From positions 4,287,001-4,351,000 of the forward strand of contig WPIO01000030.1 in the NCBI GenBank assembly GCA_009760855.2: DNA of 64,000 nucleotides, read 5' to 3'. Made by a program: the position numbers and the translations under genes. The notes under the pieces are model-generated. The model saw only the letters and a list, made by a program, of their open reading frames with translations, was not told the DNA's origin and ran no database searches. How positions within the stretch are numbered: position 1 is the stretch's first letter; every line of letters starts with the position of its first letter. Below are positions 1 to 64,000 of this stretch, one piece after another. Origin of the DNA: Cristatella mucedo. Its lineage: Eukaryota; Bryozoa; Phylactolaemata; Cristatellidae.

Positions 1-351
1 CATTTGATGTAGCTGCATTATTTGAACGATGACTTGTTTGCCGGCTTTGTTGCTTTTTAAACTCCAGCTGCTGAGAGAGCTTGAGTATGCTATCAGTACA
101 GTAATGCACTCATACCCTGCCATAACGATCGCTAGTTTGTCCTATGCTTGCGATAGGAAAGTCTGCAGTCTGAGGTTACTGTATATTACGACATCGGTAG
201 GTTACTACTTGGCATGAATAACGGCCTTTTTTAAGTAGATGACGGCCCTGCTTTACTGGCTAAAATATCTTGCCAGTTGTATTGCTGTTGCTGGGTTTGG
301 ACATGACTTTATACTCTGAATCCATGAAGTTTATACTTCGTCATTTTGTAG
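1..351. other. PXK intron (partial), nothing recognised
   Basis: Sequence 5' of the first recognisable PXK exon. I see no PXK-like exon or repeat here; a short open frame at 29-217 has no recognisable similarity. Confidence 0.5.
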
Positions 352-27804
<27,453 letters not shown>

Positions 27805-28649
27805 GGTGCTGTCGCGTGCCGGCAGCAGAGAGCACGGATTCTGAGAGAATGCTGCTCAGAACACTTGGGTGCTGCCGCCGCTGCCGAGCTTCGTTTGACG
27901 ACATCCGCACTGGCTGGCAAAACGTGGCAAAGCTGCACCTGCATCAATGCTCGCCTCGGCGCTTAGTCGACAAACCGCTCACCCGCTGGAGAACTAGGAT
28001 AAAGTTATTTTCCATGTCGTGATGTAGCGTAGCAGCAAAGTAATGATTCTGTCTGGTAACGAATGTCATTTCAATTGCGTTCACGGCAGGTGGCCTTCTG
28101 GATTAATTTCCCGGCTCCTGCAAACTTGCCCAAGTTACTAGCCGCTGTTCTGAACGGCAAATTGCTGGCTGATTTACAGCGCACATCTGCACCCGCCACT
28201 TGCGCACAACATATGCTCCGCAATCCAATGAGCTCACCTGTGTATATTAAATATAAATGACTTATAAAACGTGAATATATTTGAATATTGGTATTAGCTA
28301 CAGAGACTTGCTGACTAGGTTGTTGCCAGGGCACAAGCATGCTTGGTTCCACGTGACTCGAGCACGGTCGCTGCTGCCCATGCCACTCACAATGCTCATG
28401 CAGCCCTGTGAACCTTGCACGGCTCGAGTGTGCCACCGCAGCGACTTGCCGCGCCTCGGCGAAGCGGCGGCAGCAGCAGCAGCGCACTCGGAGTGCCAAC
28501 GAGAGAATTGGTCTGCCCGGCCCTGATAAGAGCAATGCGCCGGCGGCGTCCCGCAGGGAAGAGACCGCCAGGCGACGATGTCGATGCCGCTCACGCGAGC
28601 GACCCCAGCGGAGCCGGGAGGACGGGAGTTGTCCCCCTGCCGAGGAGCG
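27805..28649. other. convergent intergenic spacer / overlapping 3' UTR region
   Basis: Between the PXK and NF1 stop codons. It should contain both 3' UTRs. Only a candidate ATTAAA for PXK is visible; no clear poly(A) signal for NF1 is seen. The NF1 side becomes CpG-rich after about 28400. Confidence 0.6.
28246..28251 (+). promoter_or_regulatory. possible poly(A) signal for PXK (ATTAAA)
   Basis: ATTAAA lies about 440 bases after the PXK stop in an A/T-rich patch. No AATAAA is seen on the + strand between 27804 and 28650. Assigning it to PXK is an inference from position only. Confidence 0.3.
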
Positions 28650-63353
<34,704 letters not shown>

Positions 63354-64000
63354 CTACACGATTAAAAATGTGTGGTGGAGGATTTCTAGGAGCACGTTGG
63401 TCAAACCGAAACAACCACATAGCAAGCAACGCACCACATCTCCCACTGGAAACCAAAAGAGATGGCAGTAACAGACATAGGGCTTTGCCATCAGGCAACA
63501 ACAATATCAGCAACTGAAGGTTGATAGCAGCTTAATTCAGCTAAAAGCACAGAGCTAGCAACCTATTTGTAAGTCAGAAATCCAAGTTTTTCTGGTGCCT
63601 CAGTATTAAATAGTATTATAGTGTCTTGATAACAACATACCAGAGAGTAACACAACCTTACTTTGAGGCTAAGATTAGCACGAATAATGTTGTGGCAAAT
63701 CACCAATACACATCATTTCTAATCAAATACAACTGGTTTGTGATTGAGTTATATACAGCTTCTGGTTGGAGCATTAATTCCGTATTTTAAAGCTGTGAAG
63801 ATTGACTCACAATGGAATGGATAAAAATGGAAGAGACCAGGACACTCGGTGGTGATAGAGACTGTTTGCCAGCCGGTTAGTAATAGCAGCTGGGCCTCAG
63901 CGAAGCATGCTTACATGTATGGTTTTTAATTTCAAATTGCATTCTCCGACGACAGTTTGTAAGTAGCAACTTTTCCAACTATTTTTTGTGTGACAACTGT
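63354..64000. other. NF1 intron (partial), nothing recognised
   Basis: Sequence 5' of the first NF1 exon in the window. No further neurofibromin exon is visible on the - strand to the window edge. Confidence 0.5.

Overview
This window is nuclear DNA from an animal. Both recognisable genes are split by many introns, almost all GT-AG, and the introns are full of metazoan transposable elements: L2/CR1-type LINEs, tRNA-derived SINEs, hAT, Tc1 and pogo-like DNA elements, and long microsatellites. The proteins are colinear with vertebrate homologues but clearly diverged, so I infer a non-vertebrate metazoan. I cannot name the species. All protein comparisons are from memory; no search was run.

Two conserved genes lie tail to tail. 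On the + strand (exons from 352 to 27804) is the 3' part of PXK, a PX-domain/pseudokinase protein. The window enters inside the kinase-like domain and runs through a basic/low-complexity linker to a WH2-like C-terminus. I resolve nine exons; they join in frame and give 387 residues to the stop. On the - strand (63353 down to 28650) is the 3' part of NF1, neurofibromin. I resolve 31 exons, about 1,680 codons. They cover the sequence just before the RasGAP domain, the RasGAP domain with its arginine finger, the Sec14/PH-like module, the long helical-repeat region and the C-terminal tail. Boundaries were set by splice sites and checked by reading-phase continuity. The two stop codons are about 845 bp apart. 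The 5' ends and promoters of both genes are outside the window.

Layout. 1-27.8 kb: PXK exons separated by large introns holding many copies of one L2/CR1-like LINE family (best copy 18.78-21.88 kb, inactive), several SINEs, a SPIN-like hAT element at 8534-8720, tandem repeats, and a partial duplication of one PXK exon at 26.2 kb. 28.4-30.5 kb: a CpG-rich segment containing the last NF1 exon. 30.9-34.5 kb: an NF1 intron with a head-to-head pair of LINE fragments forming a ~1 kb inverted repeat. 34.5-63.4 kb: the remaining NF1 exons, with a degenerate Tc1-like transposase, a pogo-like element, hAT-like ends and SINEs in introns.

I see no operon, CRISPR array, functional tRNA or rRNA gene. The more unusual items are the SPIN-like element (a family known for horizontal transfer), the sharing of a 3' tail between a SINE family and the resident LINE, the duplicated PXK exon next to an inverted repeat, a GC-AG intron in PXK, and a glutamine-rich insertion in neurofibromin.
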